This document shows, piece after piece, positions 38,428 through 53,275 of a stretch of 64,000 nucleotides of DNA. The DNA is taken from contig NC_089739.1 of NCBI RefSeq assembly GCF_035083965.1, positions 5,648,198 through 5,712,197 of the forward strand, given 5' to 3'. Within the stretch, counting starts at the first letter, position 1, and the number at the start of each line of letters is the position of its first letter. The notes under the pieces were generated by a model. That model saw only the letters and a program-made list of their open reading frames with translations. It was not told the DNA's origin and made no database searches. Both the position numbers and the translations under genes were made by a program. The stretch comes from Branchiostoma lanceolatum (lineage: Eukaryota > Chordata > Leptocardii > Amphioxiformes > Branchiostomatidae).

Positions 38428-40591
38428 GTGAGAAAAACCTCGTATTTTCGTTAATTTTGGGGGGTTATAATTTTGGTGATGTTTTTGTGGTTCCGTATTT
38501 TGGTTCTGGTTTCCTGTTTCTAGTAGAATTATGATCGAAACAAAGACCCTAGGCTTTAGGACCTTAACACTACCGATACATTTTGTGTGAAAATTATGGT
38601 AGGGCATTTATAGCATTTGATACTGTATTTTTTTTTTAAATATTGAAACTAAACTACGTGCTCACATACTAGTACACCCGTACACAAGGCTGTCATACTC
38701 ATAGGGAACATAATATTGACTCAAGAAAATATATCAGTTATTTACGTGGATAATAACAATTGCTCGTTTTAAAGACGTTCCACAATATTTCTAGACAAGC
38801 AAGCGAACACAGATGTTTTAGAATTTGAATATTTTTAGCAAGGACGTGTACTTGAAAGCCGGATGTGGCATGGTGAGCATTCGAGCGGTGCCTTTGTTAT
38901 GCGAACGCAGTTGTTTTTGCAATCGCTGGATATTTTTGGACTCTGTCCCCCACATATTTGTTTCGTCACGGTCTCTTGGGTGAGAAAAACAAAATTATCG
39001 CTTGATACAACCCACTTGATACAATAATCTTTAAAAAGATGTAAAGACTGAGTAATATTAATGGCCATTATTAGTGTAACTAGCCGTAAAATTTGTAATA
39101 TTTATTCATAACAATTATCAGTCATGGTCAACAAACGGAAAGGCATTTTATTACATATTTTAATGACAATCCTTTGCATATTTGCGTTTATTTTGGGGTA
39201 AATAATAGTATTGTAAAAGAAAAGTTTGGGTAAAATCTAAACCTCCTTGGTAAAATATACACATGCCACGATGAACTTTAACGTGTCGGGGCCTTCAAAC
39301 TACTGTTCGCAGCGCATCTTCAAAGCCAAGGAGGCCGACGCGACCCGGGCTAACATTTCATTTTGTGATTAACATTTTTGTCCGTCTTTTTTCTTTAAAT
39401 CCCTTTGACGTCAAACCCATTTTTATACTCTTATAGTCTGTTATTGGGATTTGGAATCCAACGCAAAAATGAGAATGTGTATTTCGACGGACAAAGAAAT
39501 TGGTCGGGTCCCAAAAGAACAAAGGACTTTAAGTCAGACTGAAAAAAGTGTAGACGCTAGACAACGTTATAACAAAGGAAAAACACGTCAGAAACTGCAC
39601 AGAGAACTAAACATATAACCGTACAATGGACAAAGGAACAAGAAACAATAGCTGTGAATAATTACCCTAAACATCTGGACTGTTAAAAATTATGCAAACT
39701 GACCATCTGTGTAACGCGAAATCTGCATCACGTAATATATAATGTGTGAAATTACTGCATTTATTCAAAGGGTTACTTGTACTTTGAAATTGGTGTAAAT
39801 AATAGCTCAATCTGTGGATGATTTGTGCATATTTTACGGTAATTTCTTCAGCTAATGGTTTTGGGATGATTGCCCTTTGCACCGTAATTCTTCAATTTCT
39901 CAGGTTCAAACTTATTTTCAGATAATCTAAGCATCTCACTGAATTCACTTTATCTAATAGAAAAGAACATTTTCAGAACTACTTTTGGTGGTAACTTTTA
40001 GCAAACTTACAATGTAGGAAATCTAATCTGGCAAAATTAAACTTTAATTTAAAGCCTGACTAAAAAATCTCAGTTTGCAGTATATTCCAAGATTCAACAC
40101 TCATGCAGAATAGCACATGTAATTTTTTTCTTACTCAAAAGAAAAACAGACTTTTAAAAGTTTTACCTTTCTATTATTCAATCTCCAAATATAGAAACCA
40201 CCGAAAGCTGATGTTATGATCCCAAGGGACCATATGTATGACTCATAATCTAGTCATCTTTCTTCCCATTATAGTTTATACACGTAATCAAATGAAAAAA
40301 ATCCATTGTCAAGTTCCTCCCGTAGTCAGACCACATGTCCCAGGTCTATTGTTGTAAGAGTGACTAATAACCAAGCAGATGTTTGGGGTACACAAGAGTT
40401 GGGCCACGCAGGCCACTACAGTGGGGGCTAGTCCACTTGTAGTGTTCAACTCTTTCTCCTAAATATATAAAGTCAATCTGTACCATTTTTTGATTCTTTG
40501 GCATGACCCGACCGGGATTTGAACGGTCGAACCCAAAACCATCCGAATCCATTAGGCAAATACTCCAACCACCATTAACATTAATGCGCCA
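38428..40591. other. Putative first intron of the 40.9-kb gene
   Basis: No coding exon is seen. A piece of the ccaaggaggttt-type repeat lies at about 39,238-39,250, and a tRNA-like SINE head sits at about 40,480-40,580 on the minus strand. Confidence 0.4.
40480..40580 (-). mobile_element. tRNA-derived SINE head (minus strand)
   Basis: Read on the minus strand, ggtggttggagtatttgcc is followed by ggttcgaccgttcaaatcccgg, giving an A-box-like and a B-box-like element at tRNA spacing. Clover-leaf pairing is poor, so it is taken as a SINE head rather than a tRNA gene. Confidence 0.5.
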
Positions 40592-40822
40592 TGTTACTTA
40601 AGTCTGCCGCTTTGAAAAACAGTAGGTTTGAGAGATCTCTTAAGTACAGCACCCCCCAGGTATATGCACAGTTTAGATAGATATACAGGAGTGCATTATA
40701 CTGGGGGGATTTGGCTTGGAGATCTGTTTGGACGTATCTTTTCAGAGTGGCGGAATTATACATAAAATTAAGTACCCTGGTGAAATTTTGCTTAAATGTA
40801 AAGATGTTACGCCCTAACGCCC
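40592..40822 (+). repeat. Interspersed repeat, partner of 33,795-34,020
   Basis: Matches the inverse complement of the copy near 33.9 kb (see that entry). This copy ends about 55 bp before the splice acceptor at 40,878, so it forms the last part of the putative first intron of the downstream gene. Confidence 0.75.
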
Positions 40823-40900
40823 TAGGCGACATTGTGCCGCCCAATCTTATAACCGTGTTGACGTTATCGTTTTTACAGCGTCGAAAGAGGAGCGTGCAAG

Positions 40901-43900
40901 ATGCGTCTGCTGGACCTGACACGTTTTGACCTTGTTGACCTTGACACGTCAGAGTGCGACGTCTGTCACCAGGTCACGAGAGAGGAGCTGGTCCGTTGTC
41001 AGGCCTGTCTCGAAAACTCTCCCGGCACAACAGCGAAAACACCTCATACATATGCAAGGTAAGATGCCATGACTAAGTATAAAATGCTCCAAACATTAGG
41101 CTTATAATGGCTAATTGTTTTTCACCTCTATTCAGTTCACCAAAGGGTAATGTTTCAGGTCTGAATGTTGGTTTGTTTGTTTCTTTGTGAATATCACAAC
41201 TCAAGAGATTGTGGATGATGTTATGACTTTTGGTATGTTGTCAAGTGCAAAATATAGAATAATCAGCCACCTGTTGCATTTCACTAGTACTGCAGGGGAA
41301 TTAACTTACAGTTCTAAAATCTCGTGTTCTAGAACAATCTTAATCTTGGATCAAACTTCATTACCTTTCCCAGGCTAATAACATGCATAAGGTCACACCT
41401 TGCATACACGAAAATGTCACTGATCATATCTAAAAGTCAGGTAAACTTATTGCACAAAGACAGGGCATTGCAAAAAAAGACCCCACCCATTTTCAAACTT
41501 TTAATTTTCAATCACAGCCTTTCGCAAAATGTATTGCAATGTTTCCCATCTTCTTTGTGTTAACTTTCTCACTTTTAGATTCAATTTTCAAAACGTTGCC
41601 TCTTAACGGAAAATCATTTGTGCGAGATTGTTTTCACTCTAACTTAGAAAACAAATGAATTATCCATAATTATATTTTTTCCATTGTTTAAACTCCACCC
41701 TTTTTGACCTTTCAAAAGGCACTGCAAATCTGTATGTTCCAAGCTTCTGTGTATCTATAATTGCAATTATGGAGTTAATTAGGGTTTCAAAACATTGCCG
41801 TCCTTAACAAAAGTCATTAGTGCAGAGCTTAACTGTTTTCGCTATAACTTAGAAAACAAAAGAATTATGTATAATTTGATTAGGTTTTCTCGTAGCTTAG
41901 ACCCCACCCTTTCTGACCTTTGAAAACAAAGGCATTTCTGTGTCCACATTGCAATTCCAGATTTAATTAAGATTTCAAAACATTGCTGTCCTTACCAAAA
42001 GTCATTAGCGCAGAACTAAACTGTTTTCACCGTAACTTAGAAAACAAAAGACTTATCTCAAGGATCTATAATTACGTTTTCGGCCTTTTAAACTCCACCC
42101 ATTCTAACCTTTCATCGGAACTGACGACCTTTTCAAAGCGGCTGTGATCACACGTGTCACTAATGCGTCACTCTGACTGAAAAGACGACATTTCTACGCA
42201 ATCAGTCGCCTGTGCAAAAGGTCACACCATATAATTATAGGTCAAATCTCACTTGAAAGGGTGGTGCTGCAAGCTTAAGCAACAGGTGAGCTTTCTCTTG
42301 TGTTAGATTTCAGATTTCGAGCTCTAAAACCAATTTTTTTTGTTTCAAAATCGGTCTTGTGATTGCTCCCCAACCGAGTTAATAATAATACAAGTTATGG
42401 GGTAGCTTATTTTTGTGGTTGTAGTTCTTTGAAGAAGATTCAATCGTTTGTGTCTTGTCTTCTGAGGGCCACACCCTGATCTGTGTAGTTAAAGAACCTG
42501 GCGATCAAACACAGATAAATGGTGTGCCACGGTGTACAAACTCTACCTGAGTTCTAAAACTCTAAAACTTTTTAAGTTAATCGCATGTAAGCTTTTGAGT
42601 CTTGACCATTGCTGCTTTTTGCTGAACCAATAATTTAAGAAACCAGAAACAAACTAAGCTAATACAACAATCTACCTTACGATTAGTTGCAATATGCAAT
42701 ATACAAAATATATACAATCATTGTGATCCCTCTAAGCTCTGTCAATTCTCTTAGTTTCAATTAGAATCCAGCCCTACTTCTTTTCAAACAGAAACAAAAC
42801 CTTTTGCAATAACATTGTTAGTCAATTTAACGATAGGCATTGCCAGCCTTCTTGAATTCAATTGTTGACAACACTACAACTATTCATTATAACAACTGCA
42901 TTTGTATGGCGCCTGGTAACACTTAACCAGGTACAGAAAAATCACAAAATATGTCCCATACTCTTGTCATATCTACCAGGTACCCCTGAAGACCACAAAA
43001 TCGGTGTTCTCGAGGCCTTCTAAAAATGTATTGAACACCTCAAATGATCATACCTCATGCAGGTATTACAATGCTGCATTGTATATAGAAAATCTCTTAA
43101 AATTCATTTTATTTCCAAATGGTGGTCTTAAGGTACTCTGTGCAATTATAAGAATCAACCTCTTATTTTGTGATTTTTTTCTGTACCTGATACTACCTGG
43201 TACCGTACAAATCCAGCCGGTTATAATACACCGATGAATCATAAGCCGTACTGTCGGTAGTAACAAGCCCCCAGGACGTTTTCACACCAGTCCTTCTGAG
43301 AAGGGTCGGGCCCGGCTGTCACATGTTGTCTCATGCATGTGTTAAATGCCCAAGGAGTTACTTGGCTATTTGCATTGTACGGCTGCTTTTAAAAAAAAAA
43401 AAAAGACAATGGAAAAAGTAGAGCAGATATTATTCAATGATCATAAGCTGCAGCAGAAACCTTGAAACTTTTTCGAGCAGTGTAGCCAAGTTATTATATA
43501 CAATGTAGACGTCCCTTGTATGCATGCCCCAATTCGCTTATTATGATTTTGTATATGTGCTGTTAAAAAGAACCAAAAAACAATCATTATGGAAAAAGTA
43601 GAGCAGTCATACATGTATAATGATAGCCGGAGAAACCTTGGAACCGTTTTGAGAAGTGTGGCCATTCGGTCATCACATGTAGTCCCATGCGTGCATTGCC
43701 CCAGTTTGGGTCATCACATGTTGTCCAATGCGTGCAATGCCCCAGTTCGCTACTCTAGGCTATTTGCATTGTATGGGTGCTTGGTAGTAAAAAAGAACCA
43801 AAAAAACACTGATATTGGAAAAAGTTTAGCAGATATATCAAATCATGATAGCTGCAGCAGAAACCTAATTCTAAATAAAACTGGGCTGCATACTTCTTTA

Positions 43901-45825
43901 GGTTAATGCTATTTGTATGGGTTCATCCTTCTGTAAAAAAAAAAGAACAAGGGACAATGGAAAAAGTAGGGCAAATTTAATGATTGCTGCAGAAACCCTA
44001 AAACTGGACAATTAGCCTCTTCTGAGTAACCCTCTCTTGGCTTGTGGCACTTGTCATTGGTGCACAGTTCTTCAGAAGCTGAGAAAGACTCGACGAGGTA
44101 AGACATGTAAGTCGAAGCTCCTGTGAAACGATTGTTGGGAGACATTTCCAAAATTGTTCATGTTGTCTGTGATGTTTAGCGAAACGTGCAGAAAATTAAC
44201 CACTGGGTGTGTTTATTTTTCAGAGGTCACAAGGACTGTTTCGACAGGTGGCACGACATTTTGCGACGGTCGACGCCCAGTCCGCAAAGCTCTCCCATCC
44301 TGAAAGTCTCAATGCGACCAGAACAGTCGACCTATTCCGAAGTCAAAGACTTTGTCAGCACAACCTTGCGGTGGTTCAAAAACGACATACAGAAATCTAA
44401 CGCAACCATGCAGAGCATTCAGAACAGTAGATTCCAGAATGTCACCTTGCCGAGATACTGCAGCAAACGCATGGACACAAGGAACAAGTTCTTAGCCCAA
44501 CTGCAGGGCCTTCCAGTATACAAAGACAATACTCTCCTCAACTTGGTGAAAAAAAAGAAGACTCCGAGACCACAGTTTTACCTCGGCGACTCAGAGGAAG
44601 AAGAGAGAAGAGAGATCTACGACGAGTTGCGGCGAAACAGCTTGTCATCATCGTCTTCGGAAGACGAAGAAGACGTGTGCGTGTACGAAAAAGTCACCGT
44701 ACCGAAGAGAGTGACAGAAAACAAGTCATCAGGACCACTAGATTTCTGCATCCAACTGCCAATAACAAAGGAGCAATGTAAGTTTGGGCACTTCACCGTT
44801 TCTAATTTTTGTGTAGCAGAAAAACAATAACTTAATGTACAGAAATACAACAACAAAAAAACTTTTTTAGAGATGGATGAGCTCTCTGGTGATGCATGAG
44901 TAATGCGCCAAGTCAAAATTTACTTGTACATGTACATATCTAGATAACTGAAGGTTTTAATTAACCAGTTTTTTCTTGATTTTTTTACAGTGCAAAGCCT
45001 GAACTGTGAGCAGTTGGAAGCCTGTGTTGCCTTCCTGAGAATGAGAATAGATGGTGAGTCAAAATGGTATAATAGCTGTCAGAAATTTTGATTCTAAATT
45101 CTGCTTGACTTGTGGGGAGTGGAGAAAATGTTGTGAAAGTACATGACGTACTATGTGAACACCTATGTCTGACTCAATATCTTTATATGAAACTTGCAAG
45201 TAAAGTTTCAACATAGCCAGTAGAGTCAAAACACATGCAAATAGACCCCTCAGGGGACTGATAAAATCTGGTCTATGTGGACAGGTGTTCACTACATGTA
45301 CATGCATAGGCAGGATTCTTAATGCTTGTGTCAATGGGAAACATTATCTAAGGGACCAGCAAAAACTTCATGTTCACATTGGCCAGGTGGCCCTTTTATG
45401 TAAATTAAAGGTGTTCACTTCTACAGGTTTGACTGAACCCGGTATATCAATGGCCAGGTGGTCCTTATGTAGAGGTGGTCACTTGTACAGGTTTCACTGT
45501 AGTTGTTTCATGAAAATATAAGACAGTTAAACTTTTCTTTTGTGCTATAGTCTTTATGATCAATTTGTGTCTAACAAAGTCCTTTTTAAAAAATACAGAC
45601 ACATCCGGCGACCTGGTGTCTACACTACAAGAGCGTGACTGGACGCTCAACCAGATATCGGTCAAACACACGGTCATCTACCAGCTGCATAAGGCCCAGG
45701 ACCGCATGCCCCACCTGCGCCCCAACTCACCCGACAGTCGCCACATCCCTGCTGTCAATCAATCAAGTCAACTGACCAACCACAGTGTCTTTAGAGCTGA
45801 AAGACTCATGAACACTAAGGCATAA
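40901..45825 (+). CDS. Unidentified 333-residue protein with N-terminal Cys/His metal-binding module
   Basis: Four coding exons join in phase with GT-AG junctions: 40,901-41,058, 44,224-44,777, 44,991-45,053 and 45,599-45,825. An acceptor at 40,878 (ttatcgtttttacag) precedes the ATG, so at least one 5' non-coding exon exists. Residues 19-63 hold Cys19-x2-Cys22, Cys33-x2-Cys36, His49, His55-x2-Cys58 and His63. This resembles the first half of a PHD- or treble-clef-type zinc fold but lacks a full PHD or RING signature. A basic patch KKKK (162-165), an acidic EEEE stretch (about 177-180) and a Ser5-EDEED tract (194-203, likely casein kinase 2 target) follow; the C-terminal part (about 238-310) looks helical. 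The lack of membrane segments and the charged tracts suggest a nuclear or cytosolic protein. I do not recognise the family and assign no function. The exon model is firm for exons 2 and 4, good for 1 and 3. Confidence 0.75.
41480..42130. repeat. Intronic tandem array, period about 190 bp
   Basis: Within intron 1 of the 40.9-kb gene, units share aactccacccttt.tgaccttt, then tttcaaaacattgccgtccttaac, then aaagtcattagtgcaga and ctgttttc.c.taacttagaaaacaaa. The caaaac block lies at about 41,589, 41,788 and 41,976 (spacings 199 and 188). No coding signal. Confidence 0.8.
43400..43985. repeat. Intronic tandem array, four copies
   Basis: Units contain a poly-A/aaaagaacc tract, tggaaaaagtagagcag, a tgat/gctgcagcagaaacc block and, in two units, gtcatcacatgt.gtcc.atgcgtgca. 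The ggaaaaag block lies at about 43,411, 43,591, 43,817 and 43,959. It sits late in intron 1 of the 40.9-kb gene. Confidence 0.75.
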
Positions 45826-46701
45826 TTTAAGTGACTTCCAAAACTTTTGGCATGTCGATTGCCAAAATTAGGGATTAGAATTGCGAAACTTGACTGTACA
45901 GTACTGTAGCAACTTGAAAGAATGCCTTTGAAACTCTATAAATCAAGTTTATATTTGCTGAGCAGAAACTTTAAGATCTTCTAAACCTTACATTTCAAGT
46001 TCACCACTAAATTTAGGACTGTTATTCAGTTTAATACTGCACTAATGGAATATGACTGGGTTATTTCTTTCCAGTCAAACATTGCACGAAAGGAACTGTA
46101 ACAGTATCTGCAAATTGTACTAAATAGATTAGTTTATAATGACTGACTGACTTATATGAAACTGGAGTCACTGCCTGAAGTTTGAAATGAAACTTTGATC
46201 CCAGACCAAAAAGTTGTAATTTTGTACATTTTGTAAAAATTAGGAAGCTAGGAAGATTATTGACTAACATAATATATTTTTGAATATTGTGGTTTATGAT
46301 AGTTGTTAATGGATACAAGTGACATATGGGATGATGGCAAAAATACTCATGAAAAACAGTTGTAAACTTAACATTTTGTTAAGGTATAACATATATCACT
46401 GGTAATATGTGAATGACATTTTAGGTAGTTCAAACCATTATTCAATTTCAATCTCCAAGCAGATGTGTTGTTTTGGCCCCAATGTAGATGATATCATCTT
46501 AGTTTGTGATTTCATACAGAACTACACATTTGTGACAGAAGAATGCCACTCAAGAATATCAAAACTCTGCTTGAGAAACAAATGCTTTGTATCGTTATCC
46601 TCTTCGGAAGTTTGAAGCTGGAAAGTACCTTAAAGTTTACTACATGTAATAACAAACGGTATCAATTTAGTCAATGTAACACTTGGGTCTTCTTCAATAA
46701 A
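45826..46701 (+). terminator. Putative 3'UTR with polyadenylation signal
   Basis: After the stop codon at 45,823-45,825 the sequence is AT-rich and non-coding. A canonical AATAAA lies at 46,696-46,701, which would give a 3'UTR of about 0.9 kb. Open frames inside it are short and unsupported. No transcript evidence is available. Confidence 0.5.
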
Positions 46702-49700
46702 GTTCTTTCGAGTAAACTATGCGTCATGTGTTGATGTGTTTTAGATACAATTATCAAGGCAATTACAGAATGTCAGACTCCATTCGGTGTCCCTGCAAAT
46801 ACCAACAACTCAGAGCAATTGACCTATGAAATATGCCATCCTTGGCCCTTTTAATTACTTTGACCTAGTATACAAAATGTCAAATATAACTACAGGTCAT
46901 TCCTCTCAGGACATTCATCTCATAATTTGGCACAGGTTAGTTGAGACATGACTAGCATTTTAAGTTAAATTTGTATTAAAAAAACATGAGTAGCCAACAT
47001 TGTCATTTGGAAGTTTGATTTCCATTACACCTGCAGTAACAGACTGATCCCAAATGGTCCGGCCAACCTCTGTCTAAATGTAGAAATGTAAAATCAAAAC
47101 AAAGATTCAAATATTTGACAGATATATGGCCACTCTCTCATTGGTCGAATTTTTAATTGCCATACTATCATTGGCTGAACTGCTAATTGTGATGGACAGT
47201 CAGGAATGGTCTATTAGACAACACTAGTACCATTCTCTTTCTCAGAAGGGACTAGAGTGACAAATGCCCCAGGGCCCTGTATGCTTGTATAACTCCAGCT
47301 ATATTGTAATGTCAGTTGAAACTCAATTTACTGTACAAAGCCTATACTTATATTTTGTAACCTTTTCTTAAGGACAAACTATCAAAGGGGCCAAAAATGA
47401 CAAATCTTAGGTCATTTTGACCTCAAAAACACAGATGCCCTGCAGCACTGTTAACACAGATAAGTTGACAAGGTTGCTTACCGGTATTCTCCTTATAGGG
47501 ACAAGCCATGTAAAGGTCAAGTGGTTGAACCTCAGTAAGGACGAAGCAGTGCTCTTTTTCGTTATCTTAAAAAGTGCGATGTGGCTTCGCTACGGTTCGC
47601 GTGTTTAGCCAAGCACACCTGAGGTCATCCGTACACTTCCAATTAAAGACTGTGTTGGCTTCTTAAATAAAAGTGCAGAGGTTTGAGGCTTACACCCAAA
47701 GCTCCCTCATACATAAGGCCACCGGCTTTACACCACCATCCAAAATGAGAGTGCTTAATAAAGGCTCCTTTAAATATAGCAGGTGGATTCAAACTCCAAA
47801 CCTCTGGTTAACCCTATTAAAGAATAACTGGACAAGACGTGCTATAAATTATAGCAGTTTTAGATATATATACTCTCAATGATAGGGGGCTTGTGCATTA
47901 ACATTACCAAGTGCTCCAATGTTTAAGAAGTGCAGACTTTATTACATCATAACCATACATTGATTACATCTTAATACTATTATGAGAATGTAAGACTTGA
48001 AATGACACATTTGCACAATGTAACAATACAGGAGCAATGGCATATAGGAGAATGTGTAGACTGGTAAACTGCAGGGGTTTGCATGTTAGTAACTCTAGCA
48101 ATAAAAAACCCCAAAACACAATGCTGTGATTCTCAATTGCGCATCATAATGAAATCATTTAGACATATGGCAGTAATCTTGCTCGGCATTAAGTTAGCTT
48201 AGAAAATTCATCTTACTGTATGTCACAGTGATTTTGGTAGAATAATTTTCTTATACCACAAAAACAGCTTCATAGCTCTCATTTATCAAGTCTTTGAAAG
48301 GTACTTGTATATCATGTATTTAATATTGAGAATAAAAAAATCAGGTGTTGTTTATTTATCTATTTGTTTTTGCTCTCGAATGTTTCCTTTACGTACATGT
48401 CTTAAGAATTTGTCCTGAAGAATTTTATATAACATGAAAGGTGGCCAATAAAAACATGTTATCTTTAATAGGTTCTTTGTTTTAACCATCCAAGTTTTTA
48501 ATGCCCAAAAATGCTTTATATGTCATTGTAGTATGAAGGGATAGCCTGGATACAGTCCTTCTTAAGACTACTTCTACTACAGTAACAATATACTTGTCTG
48601 ATTAAAGCCTATGTGAGGATGTCACCCAGGCTAAGAAAATCATATTTCTATATAAGGTAGGATTAACAATAGCCTGAACACTGCCCTTCTTAGGATTACT
48701 AGACTGCTGCCTATTACAGTAGAGTGTTACAGTAAAGTGTTGTCTGATTTTACCCTAATGATGATAACATCCAGGCTATACTGAAATTTGCATGTTGTTT
48801 TATGATTTGTCTATCACCCTTTAAACTAGTCTGTATAACCCAAACTCCAGCTGTCCGGGGATTTCTGTCCCCTCCCCGCGGTTACAGGGCGGCAAGCCGT
48901 TACAGGAGCCTGATTGAGTTCAGGCTACCTTTAAACAAATCAATGTTATTTCATACATATATGGCTTTTCATGAGAGGGCTTGGATGAAAATCTGCTTGA
49001 AACATGATTTTACATGTTAAATACTCTGTACAAACTGACATTTTTACAAGTTATGGATATATTGTTTCACTTTAATATACAATGTAAGCGTCCAGGTACT
49101 GGAATGTTACAACTTTTTGATGATATGCAAGTTTGAAAACTGCTTTTCTCATTTGAGTTTCACATAGATCTTACACCAGGATTTTTGCAGTTCTGTTAAA
49201 ATTTTGGCTGGATTTGAACATATCTGTAATATCTATGATGTGATGTATGGAGATATGGTTATGAACCAGTTCATTTAATGATAAGTGAGGTATCAAAATT
49301 ATTTTTTTAAGACCATGTAAAACTTTGTGTGTAAACATGGTGACAAAGGAAACATTGGCACAGACTGTTAAGATTCAGTAACTGCATACATGTGTATTGA
49401 ATACACTCAATCTGATATAAGCTTTTCTTTTCCGCAAAATGTGATGTATGTAAAAAACTATACGTTTACTTGAGATTAAAGCACTATTCTTAGTAAACAC
49501 ACTTAAGATCTATTAGTTCTTTGGTGTATTTTAGCGTTATTTGTAAAACTATGATCATACAGTGTTATGGGTTAGACTGTGCAATTATGATAAACATATA
49601 ACTCTATTTGTGAGTGAGTTGTGAAAATATAACTAACAACAATTTTAAGACATTCAACCCATTTCTTGTTAAAAGCTCCAAAATGGATCGAAGTCTTGTG

Positions 49701-49736
49701 AGTTACACGTGTTTTGGAACCTAGCTAATTGCGACG
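46702..49736. other. Region between convergent genes
   Basis: Lies between the 3' ends of the 40.9-kb gene and the SOSS-B gene. A TTTATT at 48,351-48,356 is a possible polyadenylation signal for the minus-strand gene. Two related phrases (atagcctgga.aca.t.cccttcttaagactact) at about 48,542 and 48,670 form a small duplication. No additional coding exon is supported. Confidence 0.5.
47540..47785 (-). mobile_element. SINE-like repeat, partner of 58,850-59,150
   Basis: Shares ggcttcgctacggttcgcgt, agccaagcacacct, gtgcagaggt, aaagctccctcataca and ccggctttac.tcaccatcc.aaatga with the copy inside a GGT7 intron. The tRNA-like head present in the other copy is missing here, so this copy is truncated. 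Confidence 0.65.
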
Positions 49737-52433
<2,697 letters not shown>

Positions 52434-53275
52434 CTTTATCTATAATAGAAAAGCCCAATTTCGCCCCAGTATTTGATTTACATTGTAGAAAAAGCGTGTG
52501 AAAGGAGGCCTTCCTGGCGAAATTCTTTCGGGTTTGGGCCAAAACTTTGCTCTAAATCTCGATATCCCTTATCCCCGTCGTCGTGAAACCTTCCTAGGAT
52601 AAGAAAAAGGACGTGGGCTGTGCAGTTATCGGGCGCAAACGGAGAGTTTTCGTTCCCGGGGTTTGCACAACACAGTTCCTTTCCCAAATCTTTGTCCTGC
52701 GTGACAAGGAATGAATGCTGATTCATCTACTGCGCATTGATACTGCGCAGATGATAGACGTTTGTGAGTAGAAGCGCCACCTAGTAACGTCACAAGTGAT
52801 TGCAAGTTACAAATATTCAACTCTGATGATGATCATGGCTGGAAAGTCTCACAAATAAAGAAGATATCGGCTTTTTCAGCAAATATGAGCATTTCAGATC
52901 TAGCGGGTTGATTCATATCCTACATTGCGCACGCAATCCTTTATTTCATACTTCCTTCTTCCTTTCTTTCTTCCTTCCTTCATTTCTAATTACGAAAAAG
53001 TTCATCCGTGAATCTAGATCTGGAAAGGAAGGAATTAAATTCATTTGAGCCCAATGGAAAAATTCTAAAAAATTTTCATATGGAAACGCGCATAAAAATC
53101 CAATCGCAAAAAAATCTGCATTTCATTTACAGACCGCTAGGTAGCGCTTCCAACTAGTGAGTTCTCGCGCGAGTTTGTCGTGGCGAGATCAAAATTGCAG
53201 AAATTGTTTTTTCCCTGTCAGATGTCTTGTCTACTGACAAATTCTGCGATTTAGCCGGACCAAATCGTCTCTAGA
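52434..53275. promoter_or_regulatory. Divergent intergenic promoter region of the SOSS-B and GGT7 genes
   Basis: Only 842 bp separate the two start codons, which point away from each other. The stretch contains two tactgcgca-type NRF1-like half-sites (about 52,729-52,748), a tgcgcacgc near 52,925 and a tctcgcgcgag palindrome near 53,163. These suit a CpG-type bidirectional promoter. A (TTCC)n tract lies at about 52,951-52,983. The transcription starts themselves cannot be placed from sequence alone. Confidence 0.55.
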